A stretch of DNA of 64,000 bases from Acidobacteriota bacterium (GCA_018268915.1 JAFDVQ010000005.1:558001-622000); one strand, 5' to 3'. Shown: positions 33,631 to 42,157, counted from the first letter of the stretch. The notes: generated from the sequence alone by a model not told the origin. Program-made: numbers and translations.

Positions 33631-35391
33631 ATGGCCAACGATCAGATCGAGAAGGACAGTAGAGGTAATAATTCAGTCGTTCTTCCGCGTCGTGAGTTGC
33701 TGCGATCGATTGCGATCGGTACAGCTGGCATCGCTGCGAATAGCCTGGTTGCGCCGGGAGCAGCGGATGCAGAGACAAAGACGCATGCGGTGCCGAAGAA
33801 TGAGCGCCGATGTAAGGAAGTTTCGCCTGCCTGGCGATCGGGCTTTGACGGTCAGCGTCGTGCGGATCTTGGCAACGGACGTTTTCTGAATCCCGTCGTC
33901 TCTGGTGATCGCCCAGATCCGACCATTCTCAAGGACGGCGAGGACTATTACATGACGTTCTCGTCTTTCGACTATTATCCCGCCGTTGTGATCTGGCATT
34001 CGCGGGACCTGGTCAATTGGACTCCTGTGGGTCCGGCCCTCCGCAAGTGGATCGGTTCGGTTTGGGCTATGGACCTGATTAAGCACCAGGGCCGGTATTA
34101 CGTCTATATTCCGACGGTGAATGTAAAGATTTCACCGGAAGGCAAGGTGATGCTGGCACCCGGGGAGTCACCGTTTTCGATTCACGTCATACATGCTGAG
34201 AATATTCACGGACCATGGAGCGATCCGATTGACCTGAAGATCAACGGCTTCATCGACCCTGGTCACGTAGTCGGCGAGGATGGCAAACGCTATCTCTTCG
34301 TAAACGATGGCCACCGTGTACGCCTCACTGACGACGGACTGGCCACCGATGGCAAAGTTGAAAAGGTCTACTCCGGCTGGAAGTATCCATCGGATTGGGT
34401 CGTTGAGGCCTTCGCGCTTGAGGGTCCCAAGATAGTTCGCAAGGATGGCTGGTTTTATATCATCGCTGCCGAAGGTGGCACGGCAGGGCCGCCAACTAGC
34501 CACATGGTGATCGCTGCACGGTCACGCTCCATTCACGGTCCCTGGGAAAACTGCCCACACAACCCGATTGTGCATACTCAGAGCGCGGTCGAACCCTGGT
34601 GGTCTCGTGGACATGCCACTCCGGTTCAAAGCCCAAAAGGAGATTGGTGGCTGGTGTATCACGGATATGAGAATGGCTATCGAACACTAGGCCGCCAGAC
34701 GCTCCTGGAGCCGATGGAGTGGACTGAGGACGGTTGGCCTCGAGCAAAGGGCGGTAATCTCTCCGGTTCCCTTCCAGTGCCTGCCAAGCCAGAGCCGAAG
34801 TTTGCCGCGGGGCAACCGCTGTCAGACGATTTCTCGGTCGATACTTTGGGGACTCGTTTGGCATTCTTTTCTCCGCGCGACGGATACTTGGACCGCATAA
34901 GTTACGGCCCGACCGGTTTAGTTGTTCAGGGAAGCGGCACCGGTCCGGCTGATTCCTCTCCCCTTGCATTCATCGCCGGCGACCACAGCTACGAGATCCG
35001 AGTGGAAGTTGAAGTAGAAGGAGATGCACAGGCAGGTCTGCTCGAGTTCTACTCCCCGCGCGCTTTCTGCGGACTCGGCTTTGATGGAAAGCGCGGGTAC
35101 TCGTACGGTGGAATGACTGCTTTCGGAGTAGGATCGGAAGCGGGTATCGGTCAGACATTCCACCTAAAACTCGAGAATAACAACAACGTGGTCAGCTTCT
35201 ACCACAGCACTGATGGCGAAAGCTGGAATTTGGCGTCATCCGCGGAGATGTCCGGTTACAACCACAACGTGGCTGGTGGGTTCCTAAGCCTTCGCCCCGC
35301 TCTCTATGTATCCGGCAAAGGTAAAGCTACATTTCGCAAACTGAAATATGCGGGGACAAACGGTGCGCCAGCGGGGAAAGCACGCGCCTAA
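33631..35391 (+). CDS. Glycoside hydrolase family 43-like secreted enzyme
   Basis: 586 residues. The N-terminus has a twin-arginine-like signal (PRRELLRSIAIGTAGIAANS), so it may be exported folded by Tat. The five-bladed propeller carries the expected GH43 carboxylates: Asp96 in GDRPDPTIL (base), Asp in IDPGHVVGEDGKRYLFV (pKa modulator), and Glu in VVEAFALEGPKIV (acid). The C-terminal ~190 residues form a beta-sandwich of the concanavalin-like type often found in beta-xylosidases/arabinofuranosidases (LSDDFSVDTLGTRLAFFSP, LEFYSPRAFCGLGFDG). It likely removes xylose or arabinose units from plant hemicellulose, complementing the esterase upstream. Confidence 0.88.
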   Translation: MANDQIEKDSRGNNSVVLPRRELLRSIAIGTAGIAANSLVAPGAADAETKTHAVPKNERRCKEVSPAWRSGFDGQRRADLGNGRFLNPVVSGDRPDPTILKDGEDYYMTFSSFDYYPAVVIWHSRDLVNWTPVGPALRKWIGSVWAMDLIKHQGRYYVYIPTVNVKISPEGKVMLAPGESPFSIHVIHAENIHGPWSDPIDLKINGFIDPGHVVGEDGKRYLFVNDGHRVRLTDDGLATDGKVEKVYSGWKYPSDWVVEAFALEGPKIVRKDGWFYIIAAEGGTAGPPTSHMVIAARSRSIHGPWENCPHNPIVHTQSAVEPWWSRGHATPVQSPKGDWWLVYHGYENGYRTLGRQTLLEPMEWTEDGWPRAKGGNLSGSLPVPAKPEPKFAAGQPLSDDFSVDTLGTRLAFFSPRDGYLDRISYGPTGLVVQGSGTGPADSSPLAFIAGDHSYEIRVEVEVEGDAQAGLLEFYSPRAFCGLGFDGKRGYSYGGMTAFGVGSEAGIGQTFHLKLENNNNVVSFYHSTDGESWNLASSAEMSGYNHNVAGGFLSLRPALYVSGKGKATFRKLKYAGTNGAPAGKARA

Positions 35392-35421
35392 ACCTCACAT
35401 TGAACAATTACGCCCGAAGGG

Positions 35422-37533
35422 ATGGTCGGCATGAATATGTCCAAATCAGCACTCCACTACCCGCTGCTTCTTTGCACCATCATGCTGAGCATCTCCTCCG
35501 CAAACGGACAGTCGCGGAACGCGCCTTCTACGATTCTGTTCGGAGCAGCGTACTACGAGGAGTACGCGCCTTCGGATCGCCTCGATGAAGACGTCCGCAT
35601 GATGAAGGCGAGCGGTATCAACGTAGTTCGCATCGCCGAATCCACTTGGGGCACTTTGGAGCCCCGTCCAGGCGTCTTCGACTTTACCCACATTGATCGT
35701 GTGCTCAACGCGATGGACAAGGCCGGCATCAACGTCATCGTTGGGACGCCCACTTACGCGATTCCAACCTGGCTCGCCCGCCAACATCCTGAAGTGCTCG
35801 CAATCACGCCACAGGGATCCTCGGTATATGGCCAGCGGCAGAACATGGACATTACCAGTCCCGCATTCCGTGAAGCCGCCCAGCGAGTCATCATCGCCCT
35901 TGTCGATCACGTCAAGGACCACCCCTCAGTCATCGGCTATCAGATCGACAACGAAACCAAGGCTTACGGGACCAGTGGGCCGAACGTACAAGCTGCATTC
36001 GTGCGCTGGATGCAGAAGCGACATCCCGATTTGAACCAAATGAACAAGGAGTTCGGACTCGACTACTGGAGCAATCGAGTCAATGATTGGGCAGACTTCC
36101 CATCCACCAATGGCTCGATCAACGCCAGCATCAACGGCGCATTCGCCCAGTTTCAGCGCGAACTTGTGACCCAATATCTTGAATGGCAAGGCGGCTTGAT
36201 TCGCGCCCACTGCCGGCCAAGTCAATTCCTCACTCAGAACTTCGATATGGATTGGCGCGGCTACTCCTACGGCATTCAGCCTGATGTCGATCACTTTGCC
36301 GCTGCGCATGCGGTCGATATTGCCGGCATCGACATTTACCATCCTGCGCAGGATCACCTCACGGGCGCGGAGATCGCCTTTGGCGGGGACCTTGCACGCT
36401 CGATCAAGCACGGGCAGAACTACCTCGTGATAGAAACTCAGGCGCAAGGTATGCCCGACTGGACGCCCTATCCGTGCCAGTTACGGCTCCAAGCCTTCAG
36501 CCATCTCGCCTCCGGCGCAAGCATGGTCGAGTACTGGCACTGGGGAACGACGGCGAACGCAATAGAGACCTATTGGCGCGGCTTGCTCAGCCAGGACTTC
36601 CAGCCCAATCCAACTTATGAGGAGGCGGGGACCATCGGTCGCGATCTGGCTCGTCTCGGCCCTCAACTCGTCAATCTCCGCAAGCATAACCAGATCGCGA
36701 TCTACGTCAGCAACGTCGCGCTTACGGCGTTCGATTCCTTCAAATTCGGTTGGGGTTCAAGGACTAACTACAACGATGTGCTTCGGCCCTTTTACGATGC
36801 GCTGTACCGGATGAATGCCGAAGTTGATTTTATCGATCCCTCCACCACCGATTTCTCGGCCTACAAGCTCATCCTTGTTCCGGCACTCTATGCCGCGTCT
36901 GATTCAGAAATCAAACACTTGAACGATTTTGCTAAATCGGGTGGTCACCTTCTCTACACATTTAAGAGTGGGTTTTCGGACGAAAACGTCAAGGTGCGTT
37001 CAGCGACACAACCCGGCATGATCGCCGATGCGGCGGGAGTTCAGTACAACCAGTTCACTGTTCCTGAGAAAGTCGGCCTTGAAGGCAACCCCTTTGGTCC
37101 CGATCCCGCAGATAACCAAGTGCGATGGTGGATGGAGTTCCTGGAACCAAACGGTGCGCAGGTCGTCGCGCGCTACCACCACCCAGTCTGGGGCAAATAC
37201 GCCGCGATGACTCGGAACACCTACGGCAAAGGGGAGATTACGTATCTGGGGTTCATGCCAGCTGACAAGGCGATTGCCAAGATTCTTCAGGATGAAGTTC
37301 AAAGAGCCGGGGTGGTGTCTGAGCAGCAGCGCTTGAGATATCCAGCGATCGTTCGAAGCGGAACCCTGAACAACGGGCATCAAGTTCACTACGTTTTGAA
37401 CTACTCTTCTGAGCCGTTGAAGGTCAATTCTCCCTTCCGAGACGCACATGATCTGCTTAATGAAAAGCCATGCGCGCACGACAGTTCGATTACCTTACCC
37501 GCTTGGGGAGTGGCGATATTGCAAGAGGACTGA
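35422..37533 (+). CDS. Beta-galactosidase, glycoside hydrolase family 42-like
   Basis: 703 residues with a Sec signal peptide (LLLCTIMLSISSANGQ). The start may be ATG 35422, 35431 or 35437; GAAGGG precedes the first. The GH42 TIM barrel opens with FGAAYYEEYAPSDRLDEDVRM in parts. It carries acid/base Glu178 in GYQIDNE and nucleophile Glu338 in YLVIETQAQG. A trimerisation/flavodoxin-like domain follows (VDFIDPSTTDFSAYKLILVP, then SGGHLLYTFKSG) and a small C-terminal beta domain. The secreted form is unusual for a family that is mostly cytoplasmic. It likely removes terminal beta-galactose from plant glycans outside the inner membrane, in the same plus-strand series as GH43. Confidence 0.9.
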   Translation: MVGMNMSKSALHYPLLLCTIMLSISSANGQSRNAPSTILFGAAYYEEYAPSDRLDEDVRMMKASGINVVRIAESTWGTLEPRPGVFDFTHIDRVLNAMDKAGINVIVGTPTYAIPTWLARQHPEVLAITPQGSSVYGQRQNMDITSPAFREAAQRVIIALVDHVKDHPSVIGYQIDNETKAYGTSGPNVQAAFVRWMQKRHPDLNQMNKEFGLDYWSNRVNDWADFPSTNGSINASINGAFAQFQRELVTQYLEWQGGLIRAHCRPSQFLTQNFDMDWRGYSYGIQPDVDHFAAAHAVDIAGIDIYHPAQDHLTGAEIAFGGDLARSIKHGQNYLVIETQAQGMPDWTPYPCQLRLQAFSHLASGASMVEYWHWGTTANAIETYWRGLLSQDFQPNPTYEEAGTIGRDLARLGPQLVNLRKHNQIAIYVSNVALTAFDSFKFGWGSRTNYNDVLRPFYDALYRMNAEVDFIDPSTTDFSAYKLILVPALYAASDSEIKHLNDFAKSGGHLLYTFKSGFSDENVKVRSATQPGMIADAAGVQYNQFTVPEKVGLEGNPFGPDPADNQVRWWMEFLEPNGAQVVARYHHPVWGKYAAMTRNTYGKGEITYLGFMPADKAIAKILQDEVQRAGVVSEQQRLRYPAIVRSGTLNNGHQVHYVLNYSSEPLKVNSPFRDAHDLLNEKPCAHDSSITLPAWGVAILQED

Positions 37534-37575
37534 CGACTGGGAACAGCCGACTAGCCCACCGACAAAGGAGACGTG

Positions 37576-38874
37576 ATGTTGATACCGTGCATACGCCGTT
37601 CTGCCGGGAGACGCAACATAATTGTTTCTGGACTGGCGCTTGCCGCGATCCTCGCGACCCTGCCTCTGACTGCGCAGGTGAATCACCTCGCCCTGTCTTC
37701 ATCGTCGGCCCCTTCCATCGTTGGCTTCTGGGCCGGCGAGGACGCGGCAGTTGCACAAAGTGACAGAAAAGCGACAAGTCCTGCCACATATTACGAACCT
37801 GCTTACCGAGGCGATTTCACTCCTGAGGTCTGGCAGGTTCTGCAGGAGTATCGGATTCCTATCTACCTTAACGTTCGCTATGGACGTGACTTCGGACCGG
37901 TACGTCCCAACGTGCAGAGCGATGTTGTCGAATTGGTCCGGAAAGCGAACTCTCTGAAAGTTCCCGTCAGCGCTTGGATAGTCATTCCGTACGAGCAGGG
38001 ATATTGGGCATATCAGGGAAACGCTCCAGAGATGCTCAAGGCGGTAAAGGCCTGGGCCGAGTGGAAGAAGGCGAACCATCTTCAGTTTCTCTCGGTAGCC
38101 GTTGACCAGGAGTTCTCCTGGCAGAACCTCCAAAGCTTCATAGCGGGAGTGACCAGCCACGACTCAGGGAAACTCACATCATGGATGCGGACGAATATCG
38201 ATCCTACCGCTCAATGTGCTGCGTTTCACGGCTATCAGCAATTCATATCGTGGGCCCACCTTCATGGCATCCGCGTTGTTGCTGCTGAAGCACCGATGGT
38301 CGCTGACGATCTTGCTGACGATAACATGGCACTTCAGAATGCGCTGCAAATCACAGGTTCTTCGCCCGGCTACGACCGGATGTATCTGATGGCCTATCGC
38401 AGTGCAGTTGCTCAATCAGGCTTCGATCCCGGCTCCGCCTACGCCGCTTCTTACTACACATCGATGCAGAAGTATTTCGGGAGCATTGGGCAGGTCAGTT
38501 TAGGAATTCCTGGGCAAGGTCCATACAAGACGTTGGACCCTCTCGTGATCGACGTCAGGATGCTGGTGGGGATGGGCGCGAAGGAGATCCCGATCTACTC
38601 CCTGGAAGAGATGGTCGCGAGCTTTGGTGTTACTGGCCTAAAAGCGATTGCGGATGCCGCTCAGCATCCGATGCAAGGTTCTGAGCTATCTGAAGCCACC
38701 AAGCCTTCACCCGCAACTGGAGGCATGCTCGCCATGAGCAAGTCGCAGGATGCTACCGCATCCGAACTCACCCTCGCTGTCACCAAGGAGCATGGACATC
38801 AGCAACCTCCGAATCGCTGGCCCGAGGGTTGTGGCGACCTATCGGTGCGGCCGCTCGCCAATTCTCATGACTGA
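37576..38874 (+). CDS. Secreted protein of unknown family, TIM-barrel-like
   Basis: About 432 residues; ATG 37576 is preferred to GTG 37573 because AAAGGAG is 5 bases upstream. A signal peptide ends near LPLTAQV. The mature part alternates strands and helices like a barrel (IYLNVRYGRDF, VPVSAWIVIPYEQGYW, FLSVAVDQEFSWQN, GIRVVAAEAPMVADD, YDRMYLMAYRS, VSLGIPGQGPYKTL), suggesting a glycosidase-like barrel. The acidic residues in AVDQEFSW and VVAAEAP are candidates for catalysis. I do not recognise the family. It lies 42 bases after the GH42 gene and is the last host gene before the phage attachment site. Confidence 0.72.
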   Translation: MLIPCIRRSAGRRNIIVSGLALAAILATLPLTAQVNHLALSSSSAPSIVGFWAGEDAAVAQSDRKATSPATYYEPAYRGDFTPEVWQVLQEYRIPIYLNVRYGRDFGPVRPNVQSDVVELVRKANSLKVPVSAWIVIPYEQGYWAYQGNAPEMLKAVKAWAEWKKANHLQFLSVAVDQEFSWQNLQSFIAGVTSHDSGKLTSWMRTNIDPTAQCAAFHGYQQFISWAHLHGIRVVAAEAPMVADDLADDNMALQNALQITGSSPGYDRMYLMAYRSAVAQSGFDPGSAYAASYYTSMQKYFGSIGQVSLGIPGQGPYKTLDPLVIDVRMLVGMGAKEIPIYSLEEMVASFGVTGLKAIADAAQHPMQGSELSEATKPSPATGGMLAMSKSQDATASELTLAVTKEHGHQQPPNRWPEGCGDLSVRPLANSHD

Positions 38875-39041
38875 TCACGCCAATTGGCGGGACAATTCAT
38901 CTTTGGAAATTGTGTTCGGCTTCTTTGTGAGACTCGTACATGCTATTTGAATTTCACACATTTTTCGGCCGGGGGTTGCAGGCCAAAACGGAGGCTCAGA
39001 ATGAAGGTAAGTACTTGAAAACATGGGAAGTGGAGATTGAC

Positions 39042-39091
39042 TGGTGGGCGAGGCGGGAATCGAACCCACAACCCCCGGCTTAGAAGGCCGG
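39042..39091 (-). other. attL: 3' half of tRNA-Arg(TCT), with CCA
   Basis: Minus strand shows a perfect anticodon arm (CCGGC-CTTCTAA-GCCGG, anticodon TCT), a T arm (GTGGG-TTCGATT-CCCGC), acceptor CTCGCCC, discriminator A and CCA. The 5' half is abnormal. Upstream (39092-39141) a GATAGAGCACC D-arm-like stretch is separated from the anticodon arm by about 20 extra bases, and GGGTGGA pairs poorly with CTCGCCC. This is best read as the host 3' part of the tRNA left at the phage junction. The intact gene should be at the far end of the prophage. Confidence 0.65.
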
Positions 39092-39342
39092 TGGGCTTTC
39101 GGATTCCGGCAGGTGCTCTATCGAGACCGCGAAATCCACCCAGAAAAACCCAAAGACATTTACTGATGCAGCGTGAGACTGTTCTCCACCTTACGCCACA
39201 AATAACGCTTGTCAAGTACTCGAATGTGGAAATGTTGCACACTTTGGTGCAGCATCCGCCAGCATCTCACCCTCTCGGAGGTGGTTCCGATGCTGACTCT
39301 CATTCTTCTGGCTCAGATCCTCAGCGATTCACACATAACAAT

Positions 39343-40572
39343 TCACTGAACCGCCCCCCGCGCAGGAACAGCGATCAGCCTAGCGCGCCGGAGCTCCTTC
39401 AACTCATCTTCTCGAGGCTCAAGCCTTCGCTCGCGCGCCGGAGGCTTCGGGCCCATGATCGAACGCCGCTCCAGTCGATCGACAGCATCCGTCTTCGGCT
39501 CCATCTGGACGTGCAGGTAGTAATCCGTCATGCGGCTCGTCTTGTGCCCCATCAGCGCCTGCACGACTTTGTCCTGCACCTTTGCATCGAGAATCATCCT
39601 CGAGCAGAATAAGTGCCTCAGATCATGCGGTGACAACTTCGGCAAACCCGTCACCTGTCGCAGCTGCGCCCACGCCTTGCGCAGAAACCATCGAGACGCG
39701 GGCCTCCCTGGATCGAAGTGACCTTTCTGCGTCGACATATCTGCGCGATTGAACCTGCCTCGCTTGACGCGAAACGGAAACAGAAAGTGGTCAGCATCCG
39801 TACTTCCCAACCTGAGAGCCCTCTCGTAGATCTGCTCGAAAGCCCAACGTGCGGTTTCGTTCAGTGGAATCTTCCTCGGCCGTACATTATTTTTACAGCC
39901 TTCCTCTGGAATCCAGATCCAGGCCTGCGCCTCTTCGAATGGCGACGGGAGGAACAGATGCCTGAGCCGCATATAGCGCAGCTCCGATCCGGATGCCGAA
40001 GTGTTTGCTGTGATCATTGCTACCCAGAGCGCCAGCGCGGCCCCTGGATCCGCAGCACCTTTCTGAAATATTCGAACCTCCTCGTCGATGTTCGGGATCT
40101 CGCGCGGAGACCAGCTCGGAACTGGTTTAGTCGAATAGTGCGGCTTGACTCGTTCCCACAGCCCAGCTGCTTCCATGATTTGCTTAAGCACGTTCAGCTC
40201 GTGATTGATACACGAATTGCCGGCGGCCTTACTCCAGGGCCGAATAATTCCCTCTTCAAGTCGAAGCTCGTTCTTCTCTCTCGCAACCTGGTATTCGCGA
40301 AGATGTCCTGCAGTGATCGCTCCGATTGGAAGATCACCGAAAAATTTGCCGAGGGCGGTCAGGGCTTCATCTGTTCGCTCATGCGTTCGCGGCTTCAGAT
40401 TGCGAACCGAACGCATGCTCTGCCAGATTGGACCGACTTCGACAATCGAGAGACTTCGGAACTCCAGAGGGGAGCGCATGAGTTTCTGGGCCCGTGCCGC
40501 GCACGCAGGACAGTCCCGATGATCCCGCGTGTGTACAGTTAAAAGCTGGTCAACAAATTTCAGTGCCATCAT
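39343..40572 (-). CDS. int: Phage tyrosine integrase
   Basis: 409 residues. The catalytic domain shows Arg199 (SGSELRYMRLRHL), a Lys in the CKNNVRPRKIPL hairpin, HDLR at 316-319 (LSPHDLRHLFCS), His343 (ALMGHKT) and the nucleophile Tyr351 or Tyr352 (TDYYLHV). An SAM-like core-binding domain precedes it (about 45-150). The extreme N-terminus has H-x3-H-x2-C-x2-C (residues 14-24), a possible zinc site, and about 50 basic residues trail the active site. It lies about 250 bases from the tRNA fragment, as expected for an integrase beside its attachment site, and is the last minus-strand gene of the element on this side. Confidence 0.9.
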   Translation of the reverse strand: MMALKFVDQLLTVHTRDHRDCPACAARAQKLMRSPLEFRSLSIVEVGPIWQSMRSVRNLKPRTHERTDEALTALGKFFGDLPIGAITAGHLREYQVAREKNELRLEEGIIRPWSKAAGNSCINHELNVLKQIMEAAGLWERVKPHYSTKPVPSWSPREIPNIDEEVRIFQKGAADPGAALALWVAMITANTSASGSELRYMRLRHLFLPSPFEEAQAWIWIPEEGCKNNVRPRKIPLNETARWAFEQIYERALRLGSTDADHFLFPFRVKRGRFNRADMSTQKGHFDPGRPASRWFLRKAWAQLRQVTGLPKLSPHDLRHLFCSRMILDAKVQDKVVQALMGHKTSRMTDYYLHVQMEPKTDAVDRLERRSIMGPKPPARERRLEPREDELKELRRARLIAVPARGAVQ

Positions 40573-40682
40573 ACGCCGCCGGAATTACGAAAGTCCGGTT
40601 TCGATCGTGCAACTTTGGTGTCAGTGCCTGTACATACGCCGTACACCTCTCGTATGTCCAAAACCTGCAATACGATGGCAGT

Positions 40683-40847
40683 GTGTCTTCCCTTCGTTCA
40701 GTCACAATTCGGCTCAGCCCCTCCACGCTCAAGCTGGTGGAGAAGATAGGCACAAAGACTGGCCTCGACCGGACAAACGTGATCCGGCTGGCAATCGCTA
40801 GATTGGCAGAGAATGAAGGACTACTGCCGCCGCCTGCACAGCGCTGA
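40683..40847 (+). CDS. Small ribbon-helix-helix (CopG-like) protein
   Basis: 54 residues from GTG 40683. The sequence RSVTIRLSPSTLKLVEKIGT followed by GLDRTNVIRLAIARLAEN is a textbook ribbon-helix-helix: one beta strand plus two helices that dimerise and bind DNA. The ribosome site is weak and the start is inferred from where homology-like sequence begins. It is divergent from the integrase, separated by 110 bases, so it may control integrase or early transcription. Confidence 0.6.
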   Translation: MSSLRSVTIRLSPSTLKLVEKIGTKTGLDRTNVIRLAIARLAENEGLLPPPAQR

Positions 40848-40948
40848 AGTTCTCCCATGAGCCCGGCAAGGAGGGGAATACGTCGGGAGGCTTACTGATT
40901 ACAGCTGCGAGCACGTTCGGAACCTAGACAAGATATTGCACTCGTTAC

Positions 40949-41002
40949 CGGAATAACGCAAGACATTAATTATTAATATACGGCTTTATTGCGTTATTTC
41001 CG
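40949..41002. promoter_or_regulatory. Inverted repeat flanking an AT-rich promoter-like core
   Basis: CGGAATAACGCAA at 40949-40961 and its near-perfect reverse complement TTGCGTTATTTCCG at 40989-41002 flank ATTAAT-T-ATTAAT, itself palindromic, and a TATA-rich stretch. The unit ends 18 bases before the start of the ribbon-helix-helix gene at 41020. It is a good candidate operator/promoter for autoregulation by that protein or by the relative at 40683. Confidence 0.5.
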
Positions 41003-41019
41003 TAATTGGAGGACAATCG

Positions 41020-41208
41020 ATGGCTATGAAGCAGGAACGAAAGCGCGGCGCCGGCAGACCAAAGGTGGCAGCTCCCCGCGAGTCATTCACCGTGCGTCTC
41101 CGTCCTGATCATCGAGAACAGATCGAGCGTATCGCCGAGGACAAAGGCGTGACGCCTAGCGCGATCATTCAGATGGCGGTGGCGGAATTCCTCAAAAAGG
41201 AATCGTGA
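41020..41208 (+). CDS. Ribbon-helix-helix protein with basic N-terminus
   Basis: 62 residues, ATG 41020 preceded by TTGGAGGA. A basic tail (KQERKRGAGRPKVAAPR) leads into ESFTVRLRPDHREQIERIAE then GVTPSAIIQMAVAEFLKKE, a ribbon-helix-helix fold. The AT-rich palindrome just upstream suggests autoregulation. Second such protein within 400 bases, so a pair of small regulators may control the integration or early region. No toxin-like partner is evident next to it, so an antitoxin role is not supported. Confidence 0.78.
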   Translation: MAMKQERKRGAGRPKVAAPRESFTVRLRPDHREQIERIAEDKGVTPSAIIQMAVAEFLKKES

Positions 41209-41216
41209 ACCTCCTT

Positions 41217-41495
41217 TCAAAACAGCGTCCCAGCCGGACTGGCCTTAATATTTGCGAGCTTCATTATGCTGCGCTTCTCGATCGAGGGCTCATAGCTCAG
41301 CACATATTTCCAGCGGCCGCTGGGCATCCACACCAGGCCGCCGTTCAGTCCGTTCGTAACTGCCGAACCCTCTTCATCGGCACCAATCAAATCCACAAGC
41401 CAGTTAAACTGACGCTCAGTGATAAAGCGCATGTTGGCCGCGACGTTCTTCTGCGGTCGCGCAAATATATCGGAGATCAGTTGAAACGCTGTCAT
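41217..41495 (-). CDS. Small phage protein of unknown function
   Basis: 92 residues, minus strand. The sequence MRFITERQFNWLVDLIGADE followed by GGLVWMPSGRWKYVLSYEPS looks like a genuine small domain (helix then beta hairpin), unlike the arginine-rich opposite frame. It converges on the RHH gene (8 bases apart) and its first 15 bases overlap the proposed start of the HNH gene. I do not recognise the family. Confidence 0.55.
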   Translation of the reverse strand: MTAFQLISDIFARPQKNVAANMRFITERQFNWLVDLIGADEEGSAVTNGLNGGLVWMPSGRWKYVLSYEPSIEKRSIMKLANIKASPAGTLF

Positions 41496-41783
41496 TTCAA
41501 TTCACACCATCTGCTGATCGCGTTGCTTCTGCTGGTTCCACCCGCCGACGCAAAACAGCATCGCAGTCACGCGGCCAAGCTGGCTTTCGAGCGTTCTCAC
41601 CCGTGCCCCAGCACCGGCCGCCGAACCGGACGATGCCCCGGCTATGTGATCGATCACGTCATGCCGCTGATGTGCGGCGGTCCAGATCAGCCCTCGAACA
41701 TGCAATGGCAGACCGTATCCGAAGCGAAAGCAAAAGACCGCTGGGAACGGAGCTGCAGATCGACAAGGAGACAACGACCATGA
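41481..41783 (+). CDS. HNH-type nuclease-like protein with exported N-terminus
   Basis: About 100 residues from TTG 41481 (GGAG 6 bases upstream; TTG 41523 is an alternative). The hydrophobic start HHLLIALLLLVPPADA looks like a signal sequence. The rest is HNH-like: RSHPCPSTGRRTGRCPGYVI, then DHVMPLMCGGPDQPSNMQWQ and EAKAKDRWE. This matches the small family found in phages with DH-x-PL-x-CGG and N-x-QWQ. Its stop overlaps the next start by ATGA. The in-frame extension back to 41205 lies opposite another gene and was not used. Periplasmic targeting of an HNH protein is curious but recurring in this family. Confidence 0.68.
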   Translation: MKRCHFNSHHLLIALLLLVPPADAKQHRSHAAKLAFERSHPCPSTGRRTGRCPGYVIDHVMPLMCGGPDQPSNMQWQTVSEAKAKDRWERSCRSTRRQRP

Positions 41784-42154
41784 GCAGAGACCTAGAACAC
41801 CCGCGCTGGAGAATATGGCCAGTGGCGCTCGGCGCCGTCGTTCTCTTCTTCGTCATCGCGCATGAGGTCGATCGCCAGGGCGCCGTCAAAGCCGCCGCAG
41901 CGAAGGATGCGTTCATCTCAGACTGGACCGCCGGCCGAATCGCCACCGTCGAAGCCTTCACCTCTCGCTGCGGCCAGCCGCGGTCAATAGAACAAACGAA
42001 GTCAGGGCCCGTACTTCACTACACCTCCGGCGGCATCGGCGACTATCTGGTCAGATTCCCTCTCAATGCCGAACTCGAACACCCGCGCGTTCACGACTCC
42101 TACACGACCAAGGTGCAGCCCGAACAGCTTTTCACTCAACTTCACTGCAAATAG
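41780..42154 (+). CDS. Small single-pass membrane protein
   Basis: 124 residues. ATG 41780 has AAGGAG 9 bases upstream and overlaps the HNH stop. One N-terminal membrane helix (IWPVALGAVVLFFVIAHEV) is followed by an extracytoplasmic region of about 85 residues (FTSRCGQPRSIEQTKSGPVL then HYTSGGIGDYLVRFP, QLHCK at the end) with two cysteines. Function unknown. It ends 3 bases before the convergent GH28-like gene. Confidence 0.68.
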   Translation: MSRDLEHPRWRIWPVALGAVVLFFVIAHEVDRQGAVKAAAAKDAFISDWTAGRIATVEAFTSRCGQPRSIEQTKSGPVLHYTSGGIGDYLVRFPLNAELEHPRVHDSYTTKVQPEQLFTQLHCK

Positions 42155-42157
42155 CCC

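Noticed and set aside
39042..39141. A complete, functional tRNA gene here
   Set aside because: The 3' half is perfect, but the extra ~20 bases before the anticodon stem and mismatched acceptor stem make a normal cloverleaf impossible.
41020..41208. Toxin-antitoxin pair based on the ribbon-helix-helix gene
   Set aside because: No toxin-like (RelE, PIN, Fic or similar) neighbour; the adjacent gene is on the opposite strand with unrelated sequence.
41205..41480. N-terminal extension of the HNH ORF back to 41205
   Set aside because: Composition is unlike the HNH part and it lies opposite a more protein-like minus-strand gene (41217-41495). A TTG with GGAG at 41481 gives the compact HNH protein.
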